This document shows positions 37,828 to 46,004 of a stretch of 64,000 nucleotides of DNA, in pieces (the stretch's first letter is position 1; each line of letters opens with the position of its first letter). A program made the translations under genes and the position numbers. Source of the DNA: Halomonas denitrificans. GTDB lineage: Bacteria; Pseudomonadota; Gammaproteobacteria; Xanthomonadales; Wenzhouxiangellaceae. The stretch lies in NCBI GenBank assembly GCA_019800895.1, contig JAHVKF010000001.1, positions 1-64,000 on the forward strand, given 5' to 3'. A model generated the notes under the pieces. It was given only the letters and a program-made list of their open reading frames with translations. It was not told the origin of the DNA and did no database searches.

Positions 37828-40800
37828 TCAGTCCTCGATTCTCGGAATCCGCCCCGGCGTCCACGGGGCCTTGCCGGCCACCTCGTCTTCCAGTCCGTCG
37901 AGCGCGGCGTCGGCGGCTCGTAGAGCGTCCTCGACCTCGTCGTACTGCGATCGCGCGATCGCCAGCGACTGCGCCTGATTGTCCGTGACAGCGGCCAGTG
38001 CGCCCATGTGGGCCCATCCGAACATGCCCACGCGGCCGGCCAGGCCCATCGGGCGCGGTTCGTTGGCGCCGGCACGCACGTTGTCGCCGTACAGCAGCAC
38101 GCCGAGGTCGGCCAGCCGTTCGTCGACGCGGTCGAGGCGGTCGCGCAGGTCGTGCGCCAGCTCCGGCGTATCGCGCAGCGCCACGTCCAGGTGGGCCGCA
38201 CGGTCGCGGAGCTCGCCGAGGGCCCGGCCGGCACCCTGCACCGCGCGGCTCAGGTCGGCGGCGGCCTGCATGGTCTCGGCATGTTCGGCCAGCGAATCGG
38301 GACGGAACAGGCCGCGGTCCAGCGCCTTGACCGTGAAGGACACCGGCTCGGTCAGCGCCTCGGTTGCGCCGCCGACGCGCTTGAAGATCCGCGCGCTGTA
38401 CTCGCCGGGCGCGACGAACACGCCCTGCGGCTCGCTGTCCCAGGGCGCGCGGAAGCCGCCCCCGCCCAGTTCGACCGGGTCGGGGGCCGGCGTGCGCAGG
38501 TCCCAGGCCACGCGATGCAGGCCCTTGGCCGCGGGCCCGGTGATGCGACGCACGACGTCGCCGGCACCGTCGTAGATCTCGATCAGGATCTCCGGCGCCT
38601 GCTCGCGGTCTTCCTCGCGCAGGCGGTCCCAGGACGGATACGGGTTGTCCTCGAAGCTCTTGCGGCGCTCTGCCTCCTGTTCCAGGCGCTGATCGCGGAG
38701 GCTCTTGTACCCGTCGCGCAGGTAGTAGGTGAACACGGCCCCGAACGGCGGGTTGTCGGCGGTGTAGAAGGTCTCGCCCTGGAAGCCCTTCGTGCCGTAG
38801 CCGAAGACGTCTTCGACGGCATACATCCAGGGGTCGCGGACCGGGAACATCGTCGCTTCGTTCTCGACGACCGCTTGGGCCGGGGTCCGCAGCGCGCGGT
38901 AGTCGTCGAGGATGCGGATGCCGCGGCCGAAGGTCGCGATCACCAGGTCGTTCTCGCGGCGCTGGATCTCGAGGTCGCGCACCGCGATCGTCGGCATGCC
39001 GCCGGTGATCTCGTGCCAGTTCTCGCCGCCGTTCTGCGTGTAGTAGACGCCGAACTCGGTGCCGACGAACAGCAGGTCCGGGTCGACGTGGTCCTGGACG
39101 ATCGTGTGCACGTTGCCCCGCTCGGGCAGATCGCCGGTGATCGAGGTCCAGGACCGGCCGCGATTGTTCGAACGATAGACGTAAGGCTTGTAGTCACCGC
39201 GCTTGTGGTTGTTGAAGGTGGCGAACACCGTGTCTTCGTCGTGCAGCGAGGCCGCCAGGTCGCTGACGTAGGTCATGTCCGGCACGCGGCCGAAATCGTC
39301 GCGGCGCGTCCAGGTCTCGCCGCCGTCGCCGGTGACCTGGACCAGGCCGTCGTCCGTGCCGGCGTAGATCAGGCCTTCGACCAATGGGCTTTCCGACAGC
39401 GAGATGATGCTGCCGTACATCGAGGTCGAATCGTTCTTGGCCACCGCATCGACGCTCCAGACGCGGCCCATGACCTCGAGCTCGTTGCGGTCCAGCTGGC
39501 GCGTCAGGTCCGGGCTGAAGCGGCGCCAGGCGTTGCCGCCGTCGTCGGAGACGAAGATCCGTTCGGCGGCGAAGTACAGGCGCTTCGGGTCGTGCGGGCT
39601 GATGATGAAGGCCGAGTTCCAGTTCCACTTGAAGTCGTCCTCGTCCGCGCCCGGCATCGGCGTGATCAGCACGCGCTCGCCCGAGGTGCGGTCGTAGCGC
39701 GCCAGCATGCCGTACTGGAGCTGCGAATAGACGATGTCCGGGTTGGTCGGGTCGACCTGGGTCTTGAAGCCGTCGCCGCCCAGCGTGACGACCCAGTCGG
39801 AGTTCGCGATGCCGTAGTTGAAGGTCGTGCGCGACGGCGCGCCGAGCGTCGAATTGTCCTGGGTGCCGCCGTAGACGTTGTAGAACGGCTCGGCGTTGTC
39901 GGGCGTGGCCCGGTAGAACTGGGTGATCGGCAGGTTCTCGACGTGGCGCCAGTTGGCGCCGCGGTCGAAACTGTCGTAGATGCCGCCGTCGTTGCCGGTG
40001 ATCAGGTGATCGGGGTTGTCGGGGTTGATCCACAGCGCATGCTCATCGACGTGCTTGTGCGCCGAACCGACCATCGACCAGTTCGCGCCGCCGTCCTCGG
40101 AGACCATCATGAAGGTGTCCATCGAGTAGACGCGGTCCGGGTGGACCGGATCGGCGATCAACTCGTTGTAGTACTGGGGGCTGCCGGCGACGTAGCTCGA
40201 GCGCTTTTCCCAGCTGACGCCGAAGTCGGTGGACCGGTAGGTACCCTCGCCCGGCCCGTCGGATTCGATCACGGCGTAGACCGTGTCGGGGCGGGCGGGC
40301 GCATAGGCCATGCCGATCTTGCCCATGTCCTCGCCGGGCAGGCCGGCCGTGATCTCGGTCCAGGTCTCGCCGCCGTCGGTCGAGCGATGGATGCCGCTGC
40401 CGGGGCCGCCGTTGATCAGGGTCCAGACGTGGCGCCGACGCTGGTAGCTCGAAGCCAGCAGCAGGTCCGGGTTGTCCGGGTGCATGATCACTTCGTTGAT
40501 CCCGGTGTGCTCGTCGATCTCCAGCACCCGTTCCCAGGTCGCGCCGCCGTCGCGGGTCCGGTACAGCCCGCGATCGCCGCCGGAACTCCAGAGCGGACCG
40601 TGCGCGGCGACCAACACGTGGTTCGAGTCGCGCGGATCGATGACGATCGCACCGATGTGACCCGAGTCCTTCAGCCCCATGTTCGACCACGTGCGGCCGC
40701 CGTCGATCGACTTGTAGACGCCGTCGCCGTAGCCGACCGAGCGCTGGGCATTGTTCTCGCCGGTGCCGACCCAGATCGTGTCCGGGTCCTCGGGATCGAG

Positions 40801-41106
40801 TTCCACCACCCCGACCGCGTAGGACCCCTCGTTGTCGAAGATCGGCGTCCAGGTGATCCCGCCGTTCGTGGTCTTCCATACGCCGCCCGAGGCCACGCCG
40901 GCGTAGAAGGTCTGCCAGCCGTCCGGGTGCATCGCGAAATCGCTGATCCGGCCGGAGGTCACCGCCGGGCCGATGTTGCGGACGCTCAGGCCGCCGAAGA
41001 TTTCGCCGGCGTCGGGGGCGGCGTCGTCGGCATGGAGCGGCGGCGACCCGGCCGCGAGCAGGAACGTGCCGGCCAGCAGACCGAGGAGGGACGGAATTCG
41101 GGACAT
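37828..41106 (-). CDS. Exported BNR/VPS10-like beta-propeller protein
   Basis: 1092-residue protein with signal peptide (AGTFLLAAGSPPLHA). Residues ~35-720 contain repeated BNR/Asp-box motifs (SxDGGxTW: KTTNGGITWTP, KSIDGGRTWSN, RTRDGGATWER, RSTDGGETWTE, VSEDGGANW, VSDDGGNAW), giving two seven-bladed sortilin-like propellers. A C-terminal ~300-residue part includes a FlgD/Ig-like strand region (EILIEIYDGAGDVVRRI) and a helical end. This matches the large 'WD40/YVTN/BNR repeat' glycosyl-hydrolase-like family of unknown activity. A glycosidase activity is not demonstrated by any visible catalytic motif. No close operon partner. Confidence 0.9.
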   Translation of the reverse strand: MSRIPSLLGLLAGTFLLAAGSPPLHADDAAPDAGEIFGGLSVRNIGPAVTSGRISDFAMHPDGWQTFYAGVASGGVWKTTNGGITWTPIFDNEGSYAVGVVELDPEDPDTIWVGTGENNAQRSVGYGDGVYKSIDGGRTWSNMGLKDSGHIGAIVIDPRDSNHVLVAAHGPLWSSGGDRGLYRTRDGGATWERVLEIDEHTGINEVIMHPDNPDLLLASSYQRRRHVWTLINGGPGSGIHRSTDGGETWTEITAGLPGEDMGKIGMAYAPARPDTVYAVIESDGPGEGTYRSTDFGVSWEKRSSYVAGSPQYYNELIADPVHPDRVYSMDTFMMVSEDGGANWSMVGSAHKHVDEHALWINPDNPDHLITGNDGGIYDSFDRGANWRHVENLPITQFYRATPDNAEPFYNVYGGTQDNSTLGAPSRTTFNYGIANSDWVVTLGGDGFKTQVDPTNPDIVYSQLQYGMLARYDRTSGERVLITPMPGADEDDFKWNWNSAFIISPHDPKRLYFAAERIFVSDDGGNAWRRFSPDLTRQLDRNELEVMGRVWSVDAVAKNDSTSMYGSIISLSESPLVEGLIYAGTDDGLVQVTGDGGETWTRRDDFGRVPDMTYVSDLAASLHDEDTVFATFNNHKRGDYKPYVYRSNNRGRSWTSITGDLPERGNVHTIVQDHVDPDLLFVGTEFGVYYTQNGGENWHEITGGMPTIAVRDLEIQRRENDLVIATFGRGIRILDDYRALRTPAQAVVENEATMFPVRDPWMYAVEDVFGYGTKGFQGETFYTADNPPFGAVFTYYLRDGYKSLRDQRLEQEAERRKSFEDNPYPSWDRLREEDREQAPEILIEIYDGAGDVVRRITGPAAKGLHRVAWDLRTPAPDPVELGGGGFRAPWDSEPQGVFVAPGEYSARIFKRVGGATEALTEPVSFTVKALDRGLFRPDSLAEHAETMQAAADLSRAVQGAGRALGELRDRAAHLDVALRDTPELAHDLRDRLDRVDERLADLGVLLYGDNVRAGANEPRPMGLAGRVGMFGWAHMGALAAVTDNQAQSLAIARSQYDEVEDALRAADAALDGLEDEVAGKAPWTPGRIPRIED

Positions 41107-41208
41107 GGAGCTCTCCAGGTGGTTCGAGACAGGCAGCCTGCCGACTGCGAAGCAGGCAACAGCTTAGCCGGATCGCGTGCTGGACGCGAGGCGATCGGCC
41201 ATCGGGCT

Positions 41209-42096
41209 TCAGGCGCCCCGCTCGGCCCGGACCGCCGCGATCGCCTGGTCCTTGTCGCGCCACAACTCGTTCAACCACTGCTGGAAGCGACGGCGGAATT
41301 CCGGGTCGTCCTGGTAGCTGCCGCCGCGCAGCGCGTCGGGAACCGGGAACGAGCGCACGAGGACCACGACTTCGGGAATCTCGCCGGCCATCAGCGCCGG
41401 AAGCTCTCCGCCGCCCCGGGGATAGACCAGCGTGACGTCGACGATCGTGTCGATGGCTCCCTGCATCGCGTCGAGCACGAAGGCGATTCCGCCGCCGCGC
41501 GGATTGAGCAGGTGTTCGAACGGGGCGTCCTGCCGGGCCTGTTTCGACGGATCGAACCGCGTGCCTTCGACGAAGTTCATCACCGCCACCGGCCGGTCGC
41601 GGAACTTCTCGCAGGCCCGGCGCGTGGCCTCGATATCGCGGCCGGCCAGTTCGGGTCGTCGCGCCACCTGCTCCTTCGAATAGCGTTTCATGAACGGGAA
41701 GTCCAGGGCCCACCAGGCCAGGCCCAGCACGGGCACCCAGACCAGCTGGCTCTTCAGGAAGAAGCGCAGGAGGGGCAGCCGCCGGTTGAAGACCCGCTGC
41801 AGCACCGGGATGTCCACCCAGCTGCGGTGGTTGGCGATGACGAGAAGCTGCCCATCGGGCTGCTCCGGCACATTGCCCCGAAGGATCAGACGGGTGCCGC
41901 TGAGGCGGTCGATCATCCAGTTGTTGAAACCGATCCAGCTTTCCGCAATCCGGGTGAGGACCGCAGTGAGCGCGCGCCGCGCTCCGGCGAACGGCAACAG
42001 GACCTTGATCAGCGCCAGCAGCAGCAAGGGGGCGCAATGGACCAGGGTATTGAGTCCGAGCAGCGTCGTGGCCACGGAGATTCGGATCCAGCGCAT
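41209..42096 (-). CDS. YihG-like membrane acyltransferase
   Basis: 295-residue PlsC-superfamily acyltransferase. The HX4D motif is ANHRSWVDIPVL, followed by FLKSQLVWVPVLG and the FVEGTRFDPSK block (usually FPEGTR). An N-terminal transmembrane helix is visible. In E. coli YihG acylates lysophospholipids and affects fatty-acid composition and motility. The start at 42096 (MRWIRISV) is preferred over one 20 codons upstream. Confidence 0.9.
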   Translation of the reverse strand: MRWIRISVATTLLGLNTLVHCAPLLLLALIKVLLPFAGARRALTAVLTRIAESWIGFNNWMIDRLSGTRLILRGNVPEQPDGQLLVIANHRSWVDIPVLQRVFNRRLPLLRFFLKSQLVWVPVLGLAWWALDFPFMKRYSKEQVARRPELAGRDIEATRRACEKFRDRPVAVMNFVEGTRFDPSKQARQDAPFEHLLNPRGGGIAFVLDAMQGAIDTIVDVTLVYPRGGGELPALMAGEIPEVVVLVRSFPVPDALRGGSYQDDPEFRRRFQQWLNELWRDKDQAIAAVRAERGA

Positions 42097-42219
42097 CGAT
42101 GGCTTCGCGTGCAATCGTTGCCCTATTGTCTCGCATCTCCGCGAGCGGTGCCGCAACCTCGATGGCCCCTCGCTATACTCGTGCCCCTCCCACCCCTACC
42201 CGGAGCCCCGAGAACCGCG

Positions 42220-43401
42220 ATGGGCGCGACCCGCATCGACTCCAAGCTGCCCGACGTCGGCACCACGATCTTCGCCGTGATGTCGCAGAAGGCGCAACAA
42301 CACGATGCGTTGAACCTCGCGCAAGGCTTCCCCGACTTCGCCTGCCCCGAACCGCTGCGCCAGCGCGTCGAGCAGGCCATGGCCGATGGGCACAACCAGT
42401 ACGCACCGATGCCGGGCCTGCCGCTCTTGCGCGAGCGGATCGCCGAGAAGGTTGCGGCCTGCTACGGCGCCCGGGTCGATCCGGACAGGGAGATCACGGT
42501 GACCTGCGGCGCGACCGAGGCGCTGTTCGTTGCGATCCAGGCGACGGTCCGGCCCGGCGACGAGGTGATCGTGTTCGATCCGGCGTACGACAGCTACGAA
42601 CCGGCCGTGCGCCTGGCCGGCGGTCGCTGCACCCACCTGCCGCTGGTCGCTCCGCACTACGGGATCGACTTCGACCGCCTCGAGGCGGCGATCGGCCCGG
42701 ACACGCGGATGGTCGTGATCAACAGCCCGCACAACCCGACCGGAGCGGTCCTGGCCGCGGAAGACCTCGATCGGCTGGCCGGCCTGTTGCGCGATTCGGG
42801 CTGCTACCTGCTGTCGGACGAAGTGTACGAGCACATCGTCTTCGACGGCGCGGCGCATGCCAGCGTGCTTTCGCACCCCGAACTGCGCGAGCGGAGCTTC
42901 GCCGTCTCCTCCTTCGGCAAGACCTATCACACGACGGGATGGAAGATCGGCTACTGCGTCGCGCCGCGTGCGCTGACAACGGAATTCCGCAAGGTGCACC
43001 AGTTCGTGACCTTTGCCGTGTCCACGCCGATGCAGCACGCGATCGCCGGGTTCATGGCCGATCCGCGGTTCCATCTCGAGCTGCCGGCCTTCTACCAGGC
43101 ACGGCGAGATCGATTCCGCACCGGCCTGAAGGGCTCGTCGTGGCACCTGCTGCCCTGCCCGGGCACCTATTTCCAGCTGCTCGACTACAGCGCGATCTCG
43201 GAGCGTCCCGACACGGAAATGGCCGACTGGCTGATCGAGACCGCCGGCGTCGCAGCGATCCCGGTCTCGGTCTTTCACGCCGATCGGCGGGACGATCGGG
43301 TGCTCCGGTTCTGCTTCGCCAAGACCGACGAAACCCTGGACGCGGCGGTCGATCGGCTCGCCGCGGTCACCGCAACGCCCCGTCGCGGGGCGTCGCCATG
43401 A
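42220..43401 (+). CDS. Class I PLP aminotransferase (YbdL/MtnE-like methionine aminotransferase)
   Basis: 393-residue aminotransferase close to E. coli YbdL. LAQGFPDFACPEPLR, INSPHNPTGAVL and SDEVYEHIVFDG are present, and the PLP lysine is in SSFGKTYHTTGWKIGY. The C-terminal arginine lies in RVLRFCFAKTDETL. It transaminates methionine or other hydrophobic amino acids with a keto acid. The ATG at 42220 has no strong Shine-Dalgarno (GAGCCCCGAGAA). The stop overlaps arfB (ATGA). Confidence 0.92.
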   Translation: MGATRIDSKLPDVGTTIFAVMSQKAQQHDALNLAQGFPDFACPEPLRQRVEQAMADGHNQYAPMPGLPLLRERIAEKVAACYGARVDPDREITVTCGATEALFVAIQATVRPGDEVIVFDPAYDSYEPAVRLAGGRCTHLPLVAPHYGIDFDRLEAAIGPDTRMVVINSPHNPTGAVLAAEDLDRLAGLLRDSGCYLLSDEVYEHIVFDGAAHASVLSHPELRERSFAVSSFGKTYHTTGWKIGYCVAPRALTTEFRKVHQFVTFAVSTPMQHAIAGFMADPRFHLELPAFYQARRDRFRTGLKGSSWHLLPCPGTYFQLLDYSAISERPDTEMADWLIETAGVAAIPVSVFHADRRDDRVLRFCFAKTDETLDAAVDRLAAVTATPRRGASP

Positions 43402-43826
43402 GCGTCGACGCGCCGCGCCCGCGCCACCTGCCGCCGGAGGACGAGCTCGAGGAGAAGTTCATCCGGGCCTCCGGGCCGGGCGGACAGCATGTCAACCGGT
43501 CCGAAACCGCGGTCCAGCTGCGCTTCGATGCGCGCGCCAGCAGGTTTCTCACCGATCCGATCCGCGATCGGCTGATCGAGGCGGCCGGGCAGCTCGCCGA
43601 CCAGGACGGCGTGATCACGATCCGCAGCGAATCGAGCCGGAGCCAGTACCGCAACCGGGTCGAGGCGCGCCGCCGGCTGGCCGCGATGATCGAACGGGCC
43701 AGCCGCCCGCCGAAGCGGCGGATCAAGACCCGCCCGTCGCGCGCCCAGCGGGAGAAGCGCTTGTCGGACAAGCGCCACAAGCAGGCGATCCGGCGCCTGC
43801 GCAAGCCGCCGCAGGTGGACGAATGA
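43398..43826 (+). CDS. arfB: Ribosome rescue factor ArfB (YaeJ)
   Basis: 142-residue peptidyl-tRNA hydrolase that frees stalled ribosomes lacking a stop codon. The catalytic GGQ is in SGPGGQHVNRSETAVQLRF. The C-terminal basic tail (KRRIKTRPSRAQREKRL) would enter the empty mRNA channel. It overlaps both neighbours by 4 bp. Confidence 0.95.
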   Translation: MSVDAPRPRHLPPEDELEEKFIRASGPGGQHVNRSETAVQLRFDARASRFLTDPIRDRLIEAAGQLADQDGVITIRSESSRSQYRNRVEARRRLAAMIERASRPPKRRIKTRPSRAQREKRLSDKRHKQAIRRLRKPPQVDE

Positions 43827-45082
43827 CGCCGCGACGGAAACGGTCCGGCCGCCGGAGGGAAACGGCACTCCGATACGCCCTCCTGGCCCTGCTTTGCCTG
43901 GGCCCGATGGCGCTGTCCGCGCGGCCGGGGCTGGCCGAAACCGCACTCGACGCGGTGGACTTCGCACCGGCGCTGTCCGAGTTCGAGGACCGCTTCAAGC
44001 GCGCGGTGGCCGAGGAGCGGATACCGGGCGCGGCCTGGGTCGTGGTGCACCGCGGGCGGGTGCTCGGTCTCGGCACCTACGGCCACGTCGACCAACGACG
44101 CTCGCGGCCGGTCGACCCGGCGACCGTGTTCCGGATCGCGTCGGTCTCGAAGGGCTTCGCGGGCACGCTGGCCGCACTGCTGGCGCACGAGGGGCGGATC
44201 GCCCTCGAGGAGCCGATTGCCCCCTACGCGCCGTCCTTCGGCTACCGGGGGCCGGGCTCCGAGCGACTGACGATCCAGGACGTCCTCGGCCAGCGGTCGG
44301 GCTTCGTGCCGAACGCCTACGACAACCTGATCGAGGCCGGGCGCTCGCGCCGGGAGATCTATCCGCGCTTTTCCGAGATCGAGCCGATCTGCCCGCCCGG
44401 GGCGTGCTACAGCTACCAGAACAGCGTGTTCAGCCTGGTCGAGGAGGTCGTCGAACAGGCGACCTCGGTCCCCTATCCAACGCTGGTCCGCCAGCGCCTG
44501 TTCGAGCCGCTGGGCATGCAGCGGGCGTCGATCGGCTACGACGCGTTCATGGCGGTCGAGAACCGTGCCCTGCCCCACCTGAAGACCCGCAGCGGCTGGC
44601 AACAGGCCGCCCCGCGCAGGACCTACTACCAGGTCAGCTCGGCCGCCGGGGTCAATGCCAGCGTGGTCGACATGGCCCAGTGGGCGATCGCCATGCTCGG
44701 CCACCGCCCGGACGTGGTCCCCGTACCGGTCATTCGGGACGTTCTGACACCGCGCGTGCGGACAGCGCGCGAGCTGCGCAACCGTCACTGGCGGGGCGTG
44801 CTCGACGACGCCCACTACGGCCTGGGCTGGCGCATCTATCGAATCGACGGTCGCGAGCTGGCGATCCACAGCGGCTGGCTGGCCGGCTACCGTGCCGAGA
44901 TCGCCCTGTCGCACGAACTCGATCTCGGACTGGTGCTTCTGATGAACGCCGAATCGCGCGCGGTCGGTGAACTCGACCGGGCGTTCTGGGACGCGGCCCT
45001 CGTGGCCGGACGCGAGTCCAAAGCCGTGGACGGGATCGGAGCGGTGCCGATCGGATCGGCCGGCGATCAACCGGCGGACTGA
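43823..45082 (+). CDS. Serine hydrolase, beta-lactamase/class C family
   Basis: 419 residues with an N-terminal signal/anchor (ALLALLCLGPMALSA after an Arg-rich head). The penicillin-binding fold has SVSK as SxxK nucleophile at about residue 109, YQN as the YxN element at about 198, and HSG in place of KTG. Similar proteins act as esterases, D-amino-peptidases or beta-lactamase relatives; there is no basis to call resistance. The start overlaps arfB (ATGA). The 3' end overlaps a convergent small gene by 16 bp. Confidence 0.9.
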   Translation: MTPRRKRSGRRRETALRYALLALLCLGPMALSARPGLAETALDAVDFAPALSEFEDRFKRAVAEERIPGAAWVVVHRGRVLGLGTYGHVDQRRSRPVDPATVFRIASVSKGFAGTLAALLAHEGRIALEEPIAPYAPSFGYRGPGSERLTIQDVLGQRSGFVPNAYDNLIEAGRSRREIYPRFSEIEPICPPGACYSYQNSVFSLVEEVVEQATSVPYPTLVRQRLFEPLGMQRASIGYDAFMAVENRALPHLKTRSGWQQAAPRRTYYQVSSAAGVNASVVDMAQWAIAMLGHRPDVVPVPVIRDVLTPRVRTARELRNRHWRGVLDDAHYGLGWRIYRIDGRELAIHSGWLAGYRAEIALSHELDLGLVLLMNAESRAVGELDRAFWDAALVAGRESKAVDGIGAVPIGSAGDQPAD

Positions 45083-45336
45083 TCCGGGCACTGCGCAAGC
45101 AGCGCGCGATGGAGCGATTCGAACAGGATGCACCGGCGATCGGCATCCTCGACCTCTCCAGCCGCACCGCCGAGACGCGATCGCTTCGCCAGTTCGCGGT
45201 AGCGTTCGGCCCGGTTCCTAAGGCGCATGCGGAGTGCCGGATCACCGCCCGCTCCGGCCTCGATCGCAGCGCGTGCCCGTGCGACCAGGCGCCGCTCCGC
45301 GGGATCGAGCACGGGGTCCGGAACGGTATCGCTCAT
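45067..45336 (-). CDS. Small hypothetical protein (89 aa)
   Basis: 89-residue charged helical protein (MSDTVPDPVLDPAERRLVARARAA… ending ALLAQCPDQSAG). No signal peptide or known domain is recognised; Arg/Ala/Glu-rich helices suggest a small cytosolic binding protein. The start at 45336 is divergent from a GNAT gene 50 bp away. Support is modest: coding-like composition, suitable gap and compact layout. Confidence 0.55.
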   Translation of the reverse strand: MSDTVPDPVLDPAERRLVARARAAIEAGAGGDPALRMRLRNRAERYRELAKRSRLGGAAGEVEDADRRCILFESLHRALLAQCPDQSAG

Positions 45337-45386
45337 GGGCCGACCCTGCCGTAGGCGTTGGTGGAATGCCGTGGCATGATACCGGC

Positions 45387-46004
45387 ATGAGTCCGGGGCG
45401 CGGTCGCGGAGGCAGCTATCGATTCGAGCGGTTTCCGCTCGGACGCCCGTGGTGCGAGGCGGTCCGGCTGGACGACGGACGCAGGCTGCTGATCCGGCCG
45501 ATCGAGCCGGCCGACGCCGACCGCCTCCGCAGTTCCTTCCGGGAATTGACACCCGCCGAAATCCGCTTTAGGTTCTTTCATCCGATCAAGGAGTTGTCTC
45601 CGGAATTTGCGAAGTCGCTGAGCACGCTCGACCCCGCTCGCGCGTTCGCACTGGTGGTGACCGAAGCCCGCCCGCCGAACGAGGCGCGAATCGGTGCGGT
45701 CGCGCGGGCGGCGATCGACGAGGTCGGAATTTCCGGCCCGGTCGACGGGAACGACCGCTCGGCCGAATTTGCGCTGACCGTCGGGCGAGAACTCGGTGGT
45801 GTCGGGCTCGGACGGTACCTGCTGACCCGCATCATCGAGTGGTGCCGGAAGAAGCGTCTGGCCGCCGTCTACGGCCGGGTCATGGTGGAGAACGAGCGGA
45901 TGCTGGAGTTGGCCCGACAACTGGGGTTCGACTGTCTGGAGGAGCCCGATGCGCCGGGCGTCGTTCACGTGCGGCTCCGGCTTTCGGCGGGGCGCGAACG
46001 ATGA
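45387..46004 (+). CDS. GNAT-family N-acetyltransferase (Pat-like domain)
   Basis: 205 residues. The acetyl-CoA-binding signature is seen as VGRELGGVGLGRYLLTRII, after RIGAVARAAIDE. The opening GRRLLIRPIEPADADRLRSSF and EIRFRFFHPIKELSPEF match the GNAT domain fused to the C-terminus of protein acetyltransferase Pat/YfiQ. Here it stands alone without the acyl-CoA synthetase-like part. Targets could be protein lysines (inference). The stop overlaps the next gene (ATGA). Confidence 0.87.
   Translation: MSPGRGRGGSYRFERFPLGRPWCEAVRLDDGRRLLIRPIEPADADRLRSSFRELTPAEIRFRFFHPIKELSPEFAKSLSTLDPARAFALVVTEARPPNEARIGAVARAAIDEVGISGPVDGNDRSAEFALTVGRELGGVGLGRYLLTRIIEWCRKKRLAAVYGRVMVENERMLELARQLGFDCLEEPDAPGVVHVRLRLSAGRER

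Noticed and set aside
38008-42219. Very long plus-strand open frame (about 1400 codons) antisense to the BNR gene
   Set aside because: It lies opposite a clearly real BNR protein and acyltransferase, its translation is low-complexity (Arg/Val/Asp/Gly-rich) with no domain, and it ends in the real aminotransferase. GC-rich coding produces such frames.
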